The translations under genes and the position numbers were made by a program. Positions 9,515 through 19,287 of a DNA stretch of 64,000 nt are shown in pieces (positions within the stretch are counted from its first letter, which is position 1; each line of letters starts with the position of its first letter). The DNA comes from Rhodobacteraceae bacterium UBA6197 (GTDB lineage Bacteria > Pseudomonadota > Alphaproteobacteria > Rhodobacterales > Rhodobacteraceae), in contig DISZ01000001.1 of assembly GCA_002422085.1 (NCBI GenBank), positions 158,593 through 222,592 of the forward strand, in the 5' to 3' direction. Below the pieces are notes generated by a model. That model saw only the letters and a program-made list of their open reading frames with translations, made no database searches and was not told where the DNA came from.

Positions 9515-10494
9515 TGCGGCAACTTCACCGCAAGAATATCGGGCCAGGCAACGGTTTCATCCAGGCGTACATACCCGACACCCGCCACGCCCGCCTTTGC
9601 CTGTTCCTGGTATTTCTCCAGCAATTCCGGCGGAATAGTCAATTTCACGCGAAACATCAGCTGATCTCGCTCTTCCACGGTCTCGACGGATTTCGGCGTG
9701 AACTGGGCGGTGCTTGCGACGAATGTCACGGCGGCAGGGATCACGTAATCCGGGATCGGATCAAGAATGATCCGCGCGTCGGACCCGATGGCCAACAAGC
9801 CGGCGTCACGAGCGGGCAGGAAAATCGTCATGTAGATGTCGGTCAGATCGTTCAATGTGATGACCCGGCCGCCGGCCGCCACAACTTCGCCCGCCTTCGC
9901 CAGAACATATTGCACGCGCCCGCCACGGGGCGCCGTCAGATCCGCGTCGATGCGCACGCTTTGCAATCGCTCGACCGAGGCAGTGGCCGCCTCGATCGTG
10001 GCAATGGCCAGATCGATACCGGCTTGCGCGGCAGAGACACCAGCGTCTGCGGTGGTCAAGACGGTCCTGGCTTGATCGACCTGCTCTTGTGTGGTGTGGC
10101 CGTTGGCGGCAAGCTTTTCGCTTCGAGAAAATTCCGCTTGGGCAAACTGTTGCTCTGAAAGCCGCTGTTTGAGCAATGCCTCGGCCTGAATCTTTTGTTG
10201 CCGTGCCTGGACGACGAATGCCTCGGCCTGACGCAGCTGAGCGTCGATCTCGGCGGAATCCATACGCGCGACAAGGTCGCCCGCCTTGACCCACTGACCT
10301 TCGGAGACAAGGATTTCAGCAATGCGTCCAGGCAGCTTTGCGGCCACATCGACCCGTTCGGCCTCGATCCGGCCATTGCTCATGACAATGCCTGCGGGGA
10401 TCTCTGATGTCTTGCTGTTCAACCAGACTGCATACGCACCGCCCGACAGCACAACAATAGCGGCCGCAATCATGCCAAAGCGATTCCATTGCAT
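9511..10494 (-). CDS. yhiI: HlyD/YhiI-family periplasmic adaptor
   Basis: 327 aa membrane fusion protein: N-terminal membrane anchor (GMIAAAIVVLSGGAYAVWL), a biotinyl-lipoyl-like half motif (AKLPGRIAEILVSEGQWVKA GDLVARMD, split), a coiled-coil hairpin (about residues 90-190, rich in Q/A/E), the second lipoyl half (DLTAPRGGRVQYVLAKAGEV) and a beta barrel. It should link the inner-membrane ABC proteins to an outer-membrane channel. The ATG at 10494 has GGAG 10 bases upstream, which fixes the start downstream of the longer open frame. It is the first gene of the operon and overlaps rbbA by 4 bases. Confidence 0.88.
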   Translation of the reverse strand: MQWNRFGMIAAAIVVLSGGAYAVWLNSKTSEIPAGIVMSNGRIEAERVDVAAKLPGRIAEILVSEGQWVKAGDLVARMDSAEIDAQLRQAEAFVVQARQQKIQAEALLKQRLSEQQFAQAEFSRSEKLAANGHTTQEQVDQARTVLTTADAGVSAAQAGIDLAIATIEAATASVERLQSVRIDADLTAPRGGRVQYVLAKAGEVVAAGGRVITLNDLTDIYMTIFLPARDAGLLAIGSDARIILDPIPDYVIPAAVTFVASTAQFTPKSVETVEERDQLMFRVKLTIPPELLEKYQEQAKAGVAGVGYVRLDETVAWPDILAVKLPQ

Positions 10495-10728
10495 TGGTCT
10501 TTTCTCCAATAAATCAAGCTCGCGAACGCGAACACTTCTCAAGAACCTATCATCGCTGCAATGCAGCGTAAACACGTGCGATCACATGGCACGAACATAC
10601 CCGAAATGCCACATTTGCGCGTGCCGGATCGTCAGCGCGCCATCAAGGACCGCAAAAAGTGCAACGCCGCGCAAAATCTGCACCGCACTCGACACGTGGA
10701 TCATGGGCCGCCACCTTGGCACTTTGGG

Positions 10729-10935
10729 CACCTGACCAACGCCTTCTCAAGGAAGGCCGCCAAGCACGTTCGCGCGGTCGCATTGCGTATCCTGCACGAC
10801 AACTTTTGCCGCACCCACAAGACGCCGCGTATACCCCCCGCCATGGCCTCGGACGTGACGGATCGTCTCTTGAACGTTCAGGATATCGACGCGCGGATCG
10901 AGAAGGTCGAGGCAGAAGCAGAGCCGAAAACTCGA
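10729..10935 (+). pseudogene. Remnant of the C-terminal end of an IS transposase
   Basis: In one frame the translation reads HLTNAFSRKAAKHVRAVALR followed by HDNFCRTHKTPRIPPAMASD and VTDRLLNVQDIDARIEKVE. This matches the conserved end of a transposase group common in rhizobia and Rhodobacterales (LTNAFSKK ... YNFCRIHKTLR ... PAMAAGVTDRLW pattern; annotated as IS1-family-like in many genomes). The N-terminal two thirds and the catalytic region are absent and the frame runs on into unrelated sequence, so it is a dead fragment. It lies between the rbbA operon promoter region and phaC. Confidence 0.7.
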
Positions 10936-11217
10936 GCCTCTTGCAAACCCCGCAAAAAGACAATTCGATCTGACCCACGTCCCTGCCGTGCGGATGCTGC
11001 TTGGCGCAGAGGGTTCCAGCGGCAGCCTAGGCTGGGCTGGCGCGAATCGCGTCCAAGGTCTGCCGGGATGCCTTTGCCGCAGCCAACGATTTGCGCCCTC
11101 AGCGTCTCCTCGGTGTTTCGGGCCTGTTGCGCGCGACAAGGGCGTCGGCTGCGATGCTGGTGACAACAGGGCGACGATAGGAATTCGGCATTTCATCCGT
11201 AGGGCTTTTAACCGGTG

Positions 11218-11254
11218 GGCGCGGCGTGGCTTGTCAAAAGAGCCAAGCCGCGCC
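11218..11254 (-). terminator. Hairpin downstream of phaC
   Basis: Inverted repeat with 13-base arms (11218-11230 and 11242-11254, one mismatch) and an 11-base loop, 28 bases after the phaC stop. There is no T-tract on the phaC strand, so it could be a weak terminator or an mRNA-stabilising 3' hairpin. Confidence 0.45.
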
Positions 11255-11281
11255 ACACGCCCCGTGTCTACCTTGTGCCGT

Positions 11282-13033
11282 TCACTCCTGATGCACGTAG
11301 TCGCCCGGCGCGTCGCACAGGGGCTTGAGCCCCGCTTTGGCAGCACCCATCGCCGGTGGCGGCACCGGTGTGCCCGACCGTTCGGCCAGCCATGCGCCCC
11401 ACGCTGTCCACCACGACCCGTCATGCGGTTCTGCGACCTCAGCCCAGTGGTCTGCGCCGACATAGGCTTCGCCATGGCGTGATGTATGAATACGAAAGTG
11501 TCGGTGCGGGTGCCCCGGCTCCGAGACGATGCCGCCATTGTGCCCGCCGCCGGTCAAGGCGAAGGTCACGTCCACGTCGCTCAACCGTTGGATCTTGTAG
11601 ACCGATTTCCACGGCGCAACGTGATCGCGTTCGGCTCCGACCGCGAATACCGGCGCCTTGATATCGGTCAGCGCAACGGCCCTGCCCTGCACAACAAGCC
11701 GCCCTTCGGCCAAATCGTTGTTCAGATAGAGTTTACGCAGATATTCCGAATGCATGCGGTAGGGCATCCGTGTGGTATCGGCATTCCACGCCATCAGGTC
11801 ATTCGGCTCGCCACGCTTCCCGAGCATGTATTCGCGCACCATCCGGCTCCAGATCAGATCATTCGATTTCAGCATCTGGAAGGTGCCCGACATCTGCTCG
11901 GCCTTCAACACGCCTTGCCGCCACATCATGTCTTCCAAAAGCGCAAGCTGGCTGTCGTTGATGAAAAGCCCAAGCTCGCCGACTTCGGTAAAGTCGACCT
12001 GCGCCGCCAACAGGCCGAGTGAGGCGAGCCGATCATCGCCGTCCCGTCCCATCGCTGCGGCCGCGATGCTCAAAAGCGTGCCGCCAAGGCAATAACCGGT
12101 CGCGTGAACCTTGGCGCCGGGGACAATCTTGCCAATCACGTCCAGCGCCGCCATCACGCCCTGTTCGCGATAGTCATTCATCCCCAGATCGCGGTCCTCG
12201 GGATCGGGATTGCGCCACGAGATGCAGAACACCGTAAAGCCCTGCCCCACCAGCCAGCCGATCAGCGAATTCGCGGGCGACAGGTCGAGGACGTAATATT
12301 TCATGATCCAGGCTGGCACGATCAGGATCGGCTCGGGCCGCACCTTGGCCGTCGTCGGCGCATACTGGATCAGCTCGATCAGGTGATTGCGGAACACGAC
12401 TTTGCCGGGCGTCGTGGCAAGCGTCTTGCCGACGACAAAGTCCTCCATCCCGGCGGGGCGCTGACCTGTCGCCGTATGCAACACGTCTTCGCGCAAATGC
12501 TGCATGCCTCTGACAAGGTTCTGCCCGCCCTCGCGGAACGTCTCGCGCTGCACTTCGGGGTTCGTCAGGATGCTGTTGGCCGGGGCGGCCATATCAAGCA
12601 GCTGCCGCGCCGCAAAGGTCGCCACCCTTTCATGCGCCGCCGACACGCCCGGCAGCCCGGTGGTGACCTCGGACCACCAGTCTTCCTGCGTCTTGTGAGC
12701 CGCGGCAAGCACGTTGAACGGCCATGCCCGCCATGCCGGATCGCGGTAGCGGACATCATCGACGGCAAGGTCACCCTTCGTGACGTCGCGGGCAAGCGCT
12801 GCCGCCTTCTTGCCTGCGCTGACGGCCAGTTCCATCTGCCGCCCCGGCGATGCTGCAAGATGCGCGGCCCAGTCCCACCACACCTGCCCAAGGGCGATAG
12901 GTGACAGCCCGCCGGTGCGTCGGGCGATATTGGAATGGATCATCCGGTCGAGGGTCCAGGCAAAGGTATGCAGCTCGCTCGTGGGTCGATCTGTCGGAAC
13001 ACTCGGCGCGATTTCTGATTTTGTCTTGCTCAT
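11282..13033 (-). CDS. phaC: Class I poly(3-hydroxyalkanoate) synthase
   Basis: 583 aa, typical of class I PhaC, which polymerises (R)-3-hydroxyacyl-CoA into storage granules. The lipase-box-like catalytic cysteine is in GYCLGG (Cys315). The other members of the triad are visible as Asp470 in GAERDHVAPW and His498 in GGGHNGGIV. The PhaC N-terminal domain and alpha/beta hydrolase core (ILIVPAWIMKYYVLDLSPAN, FTVFCISWRNPD) are in order. No phasin, phaR or depolymerase lies beside it here, so it is a solitary gene in this window. A hairpin follows the stop codon. Confidence 0.96.
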   Translation of the reverse strand: MSKTKSEIAPSVPTDRPTSELHTFAWTLDRMIHSNIARRTGGLSPIALGQVWWDWAAHLAASPGRQMELAVSAGKKAAALARDVTKGDLAVDDVRYRDPAWRAWPFNVLAAAHKTQEDWWSEVTTGLPGVSAAHERVATFAARQLLDMAAPANSILTNPEVQRETFREGGQNLVRGMQHLREDVLHTATGQRPAGMEDFVVGKTLATTPGKVVFRNHLIELIQYAPTTAKVRPEPILIVPAWIMKYYVLDLSPANSLIGWLVGQGFTVFCISWRNPDPEDRDLGMNDYREQGVMAALDVIGKIVPGAKVHATGYCLGGTLLSIAAAAMGRDGDDRLASLGLLAAQVDFTEVGELGLFINDSQLALLEDMMWRQGVLKAEQMSGTFQMLKSNDLIWSRMVREYMLGKRGEPNDLMAWNADTTRMPYRMHSEYLRKLYLNNDLAEGRLVVQGRAVALTDIKAPVFAVGAERDHVAPWKSVYKIQRLSDVDVTFALTGGGHNGGIVSEPGHPHRHFRIHTSRHGEAYVGADHWAEVAEPHDGSWWTAWGAWLAERSGTPVPPPAMGAAKAGLKPLCDAPGDYVHQE

Positions 13034-13565
13034 CTGGACATCCTTGCGTTTCTGATCAGCTTCGATCTAGCCCCGAAGTATGCTGCGAACAGGTGAAATT
13101 GAATGCGGCAACTTGTGTTTTTTCTGACGCCGCGTGATTTTGCCCAACCCTCTCGACGAACGGAAGTGCCGCCCGATCTGGGTGATCCGCAGTTCGCGTC
13201 CTGACGTCGATTGGCGCCGTGTCGATGATATCGTGAAACTCCGGCCGGGTTTTCAGCCGCGCATGGCGCCCGGCTTCGCTTGTTCCTGGCTTGCCAAGCG
13301 CGGCTATCGTTCGCGAATACGCACGGCGCGCGCGCATGGCCGCTGTTCCGAGACGGGTGGCACAGACATCCGGCGCGACCGGATACCAGCCCTGCCAACC
13401 GTCGCGATCCTGCCGGCCTGCGCGATGCCTCTTTCGCTGATGCTGGCAATCCTTGCAGCCTTGGAGATGGTCGCTCTGCAACGTGGCATTCTTGTCAAAA
13501 CCCTATACATTGCGCAGTGATATGTCTGCCATGTTCAGTCGCAAGCAAACGAACGGGTCATCAGA
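13034..13565. other. Intergenic stretch with no supported gene
   Basis: About 530 bases between the divergent phaC and the ABC operon, expected to hold both promoters. Open frames on both strands lack family-like motifs and ribosome binding sites; I treat them as chance frames in high-GC DNA. Confidence 0.45.
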
Positions 13566-14273
13566 TTGCCGAAGAATGCCTTCACGATCCGCGGCCTGAC
13601 CAAGGTCTATGGCGAAGGTCGCTCGGCGGTCCACGCATTGCGTGGCGTCGATCTGGAGATCCCGGCGGGCGAAATCGTCGTGCTGCTCGGCCCTTCCGGC
13701 AGTGGCAAATCGACGCTTTTGAACATCATCGGCGGGCTCGACCGGGGCAGCGAAGGGACCGTTCATTTTGGCGACCAGAACCTGACCGAGATGTCTGACG
13801 CCGCGTTGACCCGTTATCGACGCGACCACATAGGATTCGTCTTTCAATTCTACAACCTGATGCCAAGCCTGACCGCACATGAGAATGTGGAACTCGTGAC
13901 CGAGATCGCGCGTGCGCCGATGGACGCCGATGATGCGCTGGCGCTAGTCGGCCTCAAGGAACGCATCGATCACTTTCCGGCGCAAATGTCGGGCGGCGAG
14001 CAGCAGCGCGTTGCCATCGCCCGCGCCGTCGCCAAGCAGCCGGACGTTCTGTTCTGCGACGAGCCGACCGGGGCGCTGGACAGCAAGACCGGCCGCGCGG
14101 TGCTGAACGTGCTGAAGGACGTGAACGAAAAGCTGGGCGCGACCGTTCTGATCGTCACCCATGCCGCCAGTCAGGCGGCGATGGCCGACCGCGTGATCCA
14201 CTTTGCCGATGGCAACGTGCGCGAGGTTATTGTGAACAACACGAAGCGCGCGCCCGAGGAGATCGAGTGGTGA
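13566..14273 (+). CDS. ABC transporter ATP-binding protein, LolD/MacB-like
   Basis: 235 aa ATPase with Walker A GPSGSGKST, Q-loop region FVFQFYNLMPSLTAHENV, signature MSGGEQQRVAIARA, Walker B VLFCDEPTGALDS and a switch His in IVTHAA. This is the MacB/LolD/FtsE class that pairs with FtsX-type permeases. The only start codon between the upstream in-frame stop (13518) and the first conserved residues is TTG at 13566, so a TTG start is inferred. The permease gene overlaps its 3' end by a few bases and an HlyD-type adaptor follows, so the three form an operon. Confidence 0.9.
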   Translation: MPKNAFTIRGLTKVYGEGRSAVHALRGVDLEIPAGEIVVLLGPSGSGKSTLLNIIGGLDRGSEGTVHFGDQNLTEMSDAALTRYRRDHIGFVFQFYNLMPSLTAHENVELVTEIARAPMDADDALALVGLKERIDHFPAQMSGGEQQRVAIARAVAKQPDVLFCDEPTGALDSKTGRAVLNVLKDVNEKLGATVLIVTHAASQAAMADRVIHFADGNVREVIVNNTKRAPEEIEW

Positions 14274-16633
14274 GCCCGCTTGACCGCAAGCTCTTGCGCG
14301 ACCTCTGGCGCATGAAGGGCCAAGCCTTCGCGATCGGCATGGTGGTCGCCGTGGGCGTGATGATGCTGGTGATGATGTCGGGACTCGTCACCTCCTTGAA
14401 CGAAACACGCAACGCCTATTACGAACGCTATCGGCTGGCCAACATTTTCGCCCCCGTCGCCCGCGCGCCCGATCGCCTGCTTGCGCGGCTGGCCGCCATT
14501 GACGGTGTCGGTGCGGTCGAGGGCCGCGTGCAGGGCGGCGCCCTGATCGACCTTCCCGACACCAGTCTGCCGGTTCAGGCGCAGGCGGTATCGTTACCCG
14601 ATCTGCACGAACCACGCCTGAACGCGGTTTACCTGACCGCCGGGCGCCTGATCGACAGCAATCGCACCGACGAGATCTTGCTGCTCAAAAGCTTTGCCGA
14701 GGCGCACGGGCTCACGCCGGGAGACATGCTTTCGGCCACCATGAACGGCGCCCGACGGACATTCCGCATCGTCGGCCTCGCGCAAAGCCCCGAGTTTCTC
14801 TACACCACCGCCCCCGGCGAATTGGTCCCCGACGACGCGCGTTTTGGCGTGATCTGGATGAGCAACGCGGCGCTCGCGGCGGCCTACGACATGGCGGGCG
14901 CGTTCAACGAGGCGCTGCTGTCGCTGTCGCGGGGCGCAAACGAGGCGGCCGTGCTGGCGGCGGTAGACCGAATCCTCGCCCCCTATGGCGGGCTTGGCGC
15001 CTATCCGTTGGCGGATCAGAACTCGAACCGCTTCATCAGCGAAGAAATCAGCGGTCTGGAGGCTGCCGCGGTCGGCGTGCCACCGGTCTTTCTCGCGGTT
15101 GCGGCCTTTCTTCTTTACATTGTCATCAGTCGGATGGTGCAGTCCGAACGCGAAGAAATCGGGCTGATGAAGGCCTTTGGCTACACCAACGCCGAAGTTG
15201 GTGCCCACTATTTCAAACTGGTGTTGGCAATTGCGCTTGGCGGTGCCCTTGCCGGATGCCTGTTCGGCATTGCAGCGGGACGGGCGCTTATTCAGGTCTA
15301 TACCGCTTATTTCAAGTTCCCGTTCCTCGTGTTTCAGCTTGAACCGTCATCGTTCATCACCGGCGCAACGGTCAGCGTGCTGGCGGCGTCGGCCGGCGGA
15401 CTGTTCGTATTGCGGCAGGTATTTGCGTTGACACCGGCCAACGCAATGCGGGCCGCCACCCCACCGGATTTCAGCCGCACCGGCAGAATTGGACAATCGA
15501 TCAACCATCTGCTCGATCAGCCCAGCCGCATGGTCCTGCGCCGCCTGACCCGTCAACCGGGCCGCATGGCTGGCGCCACCATCGGAATCGCCTGCGGCAT
15601 GGGGCTGAGTGTCGCCATGATGACGATCTATGCCGGCTTCGACCGCACCATCGATCTGACCTTTTCCGTCATCGACCGCAGCGATGTCGCTGTCACCTTC
15701 ACCAACCCGGTCTCTGACAAGACGATCTACGAACTGCGCCGCCTGCCCGGTGTCAGCTATGTCGAGCCGGTCCGCCTTGTTGCAACCGTGTTGAGAAACG
15801 GCCTCGACAGCTATCGGGGTGCCATCAACGGACTAAGCAACGACGCCCGCCTCAACCGCGCCATCGACAGCGGCCTCGGCACGATCCAGATGCCCAAGGA
15901 CGGGATCATCCTCGCATCCGCACTGGCCGATATCTTGCATGTCTCGCCGGGCGACACGCTTACCGTCGAGGTGCGCGAAGGTCGTCAGCCGGTGCTGCAA
16001 CTGCCGGTGGCGGGCATCGCCGAAAGCCTGCTGGGGTCGCCCGCCTATATGGAGCTTGACGCCCTGAACAGCGCCTTGCGGGAACCGAACCGCGTTTCGG
16101 GCGCCTATCTGTCCATCGATACCGCCAAGGCCGAGACGATCTACCGCGCGCTTCAGGACATGCCAAGCGTGGCTGGCGTCAGTCTCAAATCCGACGCCCG
16201 AAAAGCCCTCGCCAAAATGATGGATCAGGGTGCCGGGGCGATACGCTATGTCATGGGTGCCATCGCTTTCGTCATCACCTTCGGCATCATCTATAATTCC
16301 GCCCGCATCGCCTATGCCGATCGCGCGCGCGACCTGGCAAGCCTGCGCGTCATCGGCTTTACGACCGGAGAGGCGGGCTTCGTTCTGCTGGGGGAACTGG
16401 CCGTTATCACACTGATCGCCGTGCCGATCGGGTCGGTGCTGGGCCATTACCTTTCCTTCAGCATTGCCGACGGGTTTTCCACCGACCTGTATCAGATACC
16501 TGTTGTCTTCAGCCCCGACAGCTATGGCCTTGCCGCGCTTTTCGTGCTGGCCGCGTCGATCACGTCCGGCTGGCTGGTGAAGCGCGACATTGATCGGGCC
16601 GACCTCGTGTCAGCCCTGAAAACGAGGGAATAG
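14267..16633 (+). CDS. ABC transporter permease, FtsX-like with duplicated membrane domain
   Basis: 788 aa protein with two FtsX/MacB core units. There is an N-terminal helix (AFAIGMVVAVGVMMLVMMSG) and a periplasmic domain, three helices at about residues 270-390, then a second helix-periplasm-three-helix unit beginning near residue 440 and ending at the C-terminus. REEIGLMKAFGYTNAEVG is the coupling segment of the first unit and ARDLASLRVIGFTTGEAG that of the second. This large two-unit form is common beside LolD-like ATPases and HlyD adaptors. GTG at 14267 or 14270 overlaps the ATPase stop, so translation is probably coupled. Likely exports or extracts a lipophilic substrate; identity unknown. 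Confidence 0.88.
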   Translation: MVSPLDRKLLRDLWRMKGQAFAIGMVVAVGVMMLVMMSGLVTSLNETRNAYYERYRLANIFAPVARAPDRLLARLAAIDGVGAVEGRVQGGALIDLPDTSLPVQAQAVSLPDLHEPRLNAVYLTAGRLIDSNRTDEILLLKSFAEAHGLTPGDMLSATMNGARRTFRIVGLAQSPEFLYTTAPGELVPDDARFGVIWMSNAALAAAYDMAGAFNEALLSLSRGANEAAVLAAVDRILAPYGGLGAYPLADQNSNRFISEEISGLEAAAVGVPPVFLAVAAFLLYIVISRMVQSEREEIGLMKAFGYTNAEVGAHYFKLVLAIALGGALAGCLFGIAAGRALIQVYTAYFKFPFLVFQLEPSSFITGATVSVLAASAGGLFVLRQVFALTPANAMRAATPPDFSRTGRIGQSINHLLDQPSRMVLRRLTRQPGRMAGATIGIACGMGLSVAMMTIYAGFDRTIDLTFSVIDRSDVAVTFTNPVSDKTIYELRRLPGVSYVEPVRLVATVLRNGLDSYRGAINGLSNDARLNRAIDSGLGTIQMPKDGIILASALADILHVSPGDTLTVEVREGRQPVLQLPVAGIAESLLGSPAYMELDALNSALREPNRVSGAYLSIDTAKAETIYRALQDMPSVAGVSLKSDARKALAKMMDQGAGAIRYVMGAIAFVITFGIIYNSARIAYADRARDLASLRVIGFTTGEAGFVLLGELAVITLIAVPIGSVLGHYLSFSIADGFSTDLYQIPVVFSPDSYGLAALFVLAASITSGWLVKRDIDRADLVSALKTRE

Positions 16634-16639
16634 CCGGTC

Positions 16640-17875
16640 ATGGCGAAAAAGAAGAAACGATCCCAGCTTTATCTTACGGTCGGTGCCGCCATCTTCGTTG
16701 TCGCAGGTCTGGCCGCCGCTTTCTGGCCACGCCCGACGATGGTGGACATGGGCAAGGTCACCCGCGGAGAACTGATCGTGACCATCGACGAGGAAGGCCG
16801 CACCCGGGTCCGCGACGCCTATGTCGTCTCGACCCCTATCGCCGGCCGCTTGCAACGTGTCGAGGTGGAACCGGGCGACCCGGTCGAGCGCGGCAAGACC
16901 GTCGTCGCCCACATGTTGCCAACCAACCCCGCCGCCCTTGATGTGCGCACCCGCGAACAGGCGCTTGCCGCCGTCACCGCCGCCGAGGCGGCCCTGCGTG
17001 TCGCCCGTGCCGATCTGAACGCCGCTCTTGCCAATCGCGACGGTGCGGACAGCGAACTGGCGCGCGCGCGCCAGCTTGCCGAACGCGGTGTCACCAGTGG
17101 TGCGGCGCTGGACCGTGCGCAGCAGGCCGCGCGTGTGGCCGCCGCCAATGTCGACACTGCCGATGCCGCGATCGCCATGCGACAGGCAGAGGTTGCAAAT
17201 GCGCGCGCCCAGCTTATCGGGTTCGACGACAAGGGGCTGGCCGCCGCCGTCGAAGCCGCCGGCTTGCACCAGATTCCGCTCTATGCGCCCGCCAATGGCC
17301 GCATCTTGCGGATCATGCAACAAAGCGAGACGACCCTGCCCGCCGGCACCCCGATCATGGAAATCGGCAATGTCGGCAACGATCTCGAAGTCATCGTCGA
17401 GCTTTTATCCACCGATGCCGTTCAGGTCTCGGCCGGCGACCGCGCGATCATTGACGACTGGGGGCGCCCGAATACGCTCATGGGCAAGGTCGAACGGGTC
17501 GATCCTTTCGGCATTTCCAAGTTCTCGGCACTTGGCGTCGAGGAACAGCGCGTGACGGCCGTGATCCGCTTTACCGGCCCCCCCGAGGCACACCAAGGCC
17601 TCGGGCACGGTTTCCGGGTCGAAACGCGGATCGTCGTCTGGGAAGATCCTGACACGCTGATCGTGCCATCCAGCGCGCTTTTTCGCAGTGGTGGCGACTG
17701 GGCCGTATTCCGCGTTGAAGGCGGCACCGCGCGCTTGTTGACGATCACGCTTGGGCGCAACAACGGCACCGAGGCGCAGGTTCTGGACGGGCTTGTCGAA
17801 GGCGACCAGGTGGTCCTGTTTCCCTCGTCCGGGTTGACCGACGGGATGCACGTCGCGCAACGCAAGGTCGAGTAG
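16640..17875 (+). CDS. HlyD/RND-type periplasmic adaptor subunit
   Basis: 411 aa membrane fusion protein: a basic N-terminus and membrane anchor (LYLTVGAAIFVVAGLAAAFW), lipoyl halves (TPIAGRLQRVEVEPGDPVER and LYAPANGRILRIMQQSETTL), a long coiled-coil hairpin of A/R/E-rich helices (about residues 95-195) and beta-barrel domains. It follows the permease after 6 bases and completes an ATPase-permease-adaptor operon of the MacAB kind, although the outer-membrane partner is not encoded here. Confidence 0.9.
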   Translation: MAKKKKRSQLYLTVGAAIFVVAGLAAAFWPRPTMVDMGKVTRGELIVTIDEEGRTRVRDAYVVSTPIAGRLQRVEVEPGDPVERGKTVVAHMLPTNPAALDVRTREQALAAVTAAEAALRVARADLNAALANRDGADSELARARQLAERGVTSGAALDRAQQAARVAAANVDTADAAIAMRQAEVANARAQLIGFDDKGLAAAVEAAGLHQIPLYAPANGRILRIMQQSETTLPAGTPIMEIGNVGNDLEVIVELLSTDAVQVSAGDRAIIDDWGRPNTLMGKVERVDPFGISKFSALGVEEQRVTAVIRFTGPPEAHQGLGHGFRVETRIVVWEDPDTLIVPSSALFRSGGDWAVFRVEGGTARLLTITLGRNNGTEAQVLDGLVEGDQVVLFPSSGLTDGMHVAQRKVE

Positions 17876-18147
17876 TTCAGGAAAATCACTTCTGCCCGAT
17901 TTCCCCCCAGAGGTCTGATTATTTCCGGAAATGGCGCAATTTGCGCATGGGGTCGCAGATCAGTTTCAGTATCCCGCCTTCACTGCCTGCGATACGGGAG
18001 GCGGTCCGGCGCGTTTGCGCACCGCTGCGTGGCGTAAAAGGATTGGCGGTTGGGAACCGCGCAAAGGGTGAGGCTGCCCGATCAGGGGGCCGGGCCGGCC
18101 TTGCGCAGTTCCTGGCAATCACTAAGCTGCCATTCACCGGAGGCGCC

Positions 18148-19287
18148 ATGGATACTGTTGATTGCATCGTCGTCGGGGCGGGCGTTGTCGGCCTAGCCTG
18201 CGCGCGCAAACTGGCCTTGTGCGGCCTTGAGACGATCATCCTCGAGCGCGCCGATGCCTATGGCACCGAAACCAGCTCTCGCAATTCCGAGGTCATTCAC
18301 GCCGGGATCTACTACCCGCAGGGCAGCCTGAAGGCGCGGCTTTGCGTTGCCGGGCGATCGCAGCTTTACGATTATGCCGCACGCAAGGGCGTTGCGCACC
18401 GGCGCTGCGGCAAGCTGATCGTCGCGACCAGTGCCGATCAGGACGCCCGCCTGAAAACCATCGCTGAAAAGGCCGCCGCCTGCGGTGTGACCGATCTTGC
18501 GCTGCTGGACGGGGCCGAGGCGCGGCGGCTGGAACCGGCCTTGGCCTGCACCTCGGCGTTGCTTTCGCCGTCAACCGGGATCATCGACAGCCACGGCTTG
18601 ATGCGGGCCTTTCTGGGCGATGCCGAGTCGGCGGGCGCGATGCTGAGCCTCAATAACGAGATGGTGGCAGGCCAGATTGACGGCGGGCAGTTCGTGTTGC
18701 GCACCCGCGACACGAAAACCGGTGCGGAATTCTCGTTGGCGGCACGGCATCTGGTGAACGCGGCCGGGCTTTGGGCCGGCGGCGTCGCCGGCGCGCTGGC
18801 CGGTCTGCACCCCCGCCATGTGCCGCAAACGCGCTATGCCCGCGGCAGCTATTTCGCGGTGCCCGGACGTGCGGCGTTTTCGCGGCTGATCTATCCGGTG
18901 CCCGAACCGGGCGGGCTGGGCGTGCATCTGACACTGGATCTGGGCGGCAACATGCGTTTTGGCCCCGATGTCGAATGGATCGAGTCGATCGACTACCGCA
19001 CCTCGGCCGCACGGCGCGACCATTTCCAGACCGAGATCCGCAAATACTGGCCCGCCCTGCCGGATGCCGCGCTGGAACCGACCTATTGCGGGATCCGGCC
19101 CAAGCTGTCCGGCCCGGATGAACCGGCGGCGGATTTCGTGCTTGATGGGCCGGCGGAACACGGCATCAAGGGGTTGGTCAACCTGTTCGGCATCGAAAGC
19201 CCCGGGTTGACGGCCTCGCTGGCGCTTGCCGAGGTGGTGGCACAAAAACTGAACCCCGATCTGCGCGAGAGAGGCGCGCGCGCCTAA
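18148..19287 (+). CDS. FAD-dependent oxidoreductase, L-2-hydroxyglutarate oxidase (LhgO)-like
   Basis: 379 aa DAO-family flavoprotein. Rossmann motif IVVGAGVVGLACARKLA at the N-terminus, then ERADAYGTETSSRNSEVIHA and GIYYPQGSLKARLCVAG, which is characteristic of the L-2-hydroxyglutarate oxidase/YgaF group. The C-terminal CGIRPKLSGPDEPAADF and NLFGIESPGLTASLALAE complete the fold. The ATG at 18148 has CCGGAGG seven bases upstream; the longer upstream frame is not needed. It converges with the TRAP permease with a 4-base overlap of the two 3' ends. The exact substrate is inferred from family only. Confidence 0.85.
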   Translation: MDTVDCIVVGAGVVGLACARKLALCGLETIILERADAYGTETSSRNSEVIHAGIYYPQGSLKARLCVAGRSQLYDYAARKGVAHRRCGKLIVATSADQDARLKTIAEKAAACGVTDLALLDGAEARRLEPALACTSALLSPSTGIIDSHGLMRAFLGDAESAGAMLSLNNEMVAGQIDGGQFVLRTRDTKTGAEFSLAARHLVNAAGLWAGGVAGALAGLHPRHVPQTRYARGSYFAVPGRAAFSRLIYPVPEPGGLGVHLTLDLGGNMRFGPDVEWIESIDYRTSAARRDHFQTEIRKYWPALPDAALEPTYCGIRPKLSGPDEPAADFVLDGPAEHGIKGLVNLFGIESPGLTASLALAEVVAQKLNPDLRERGARA

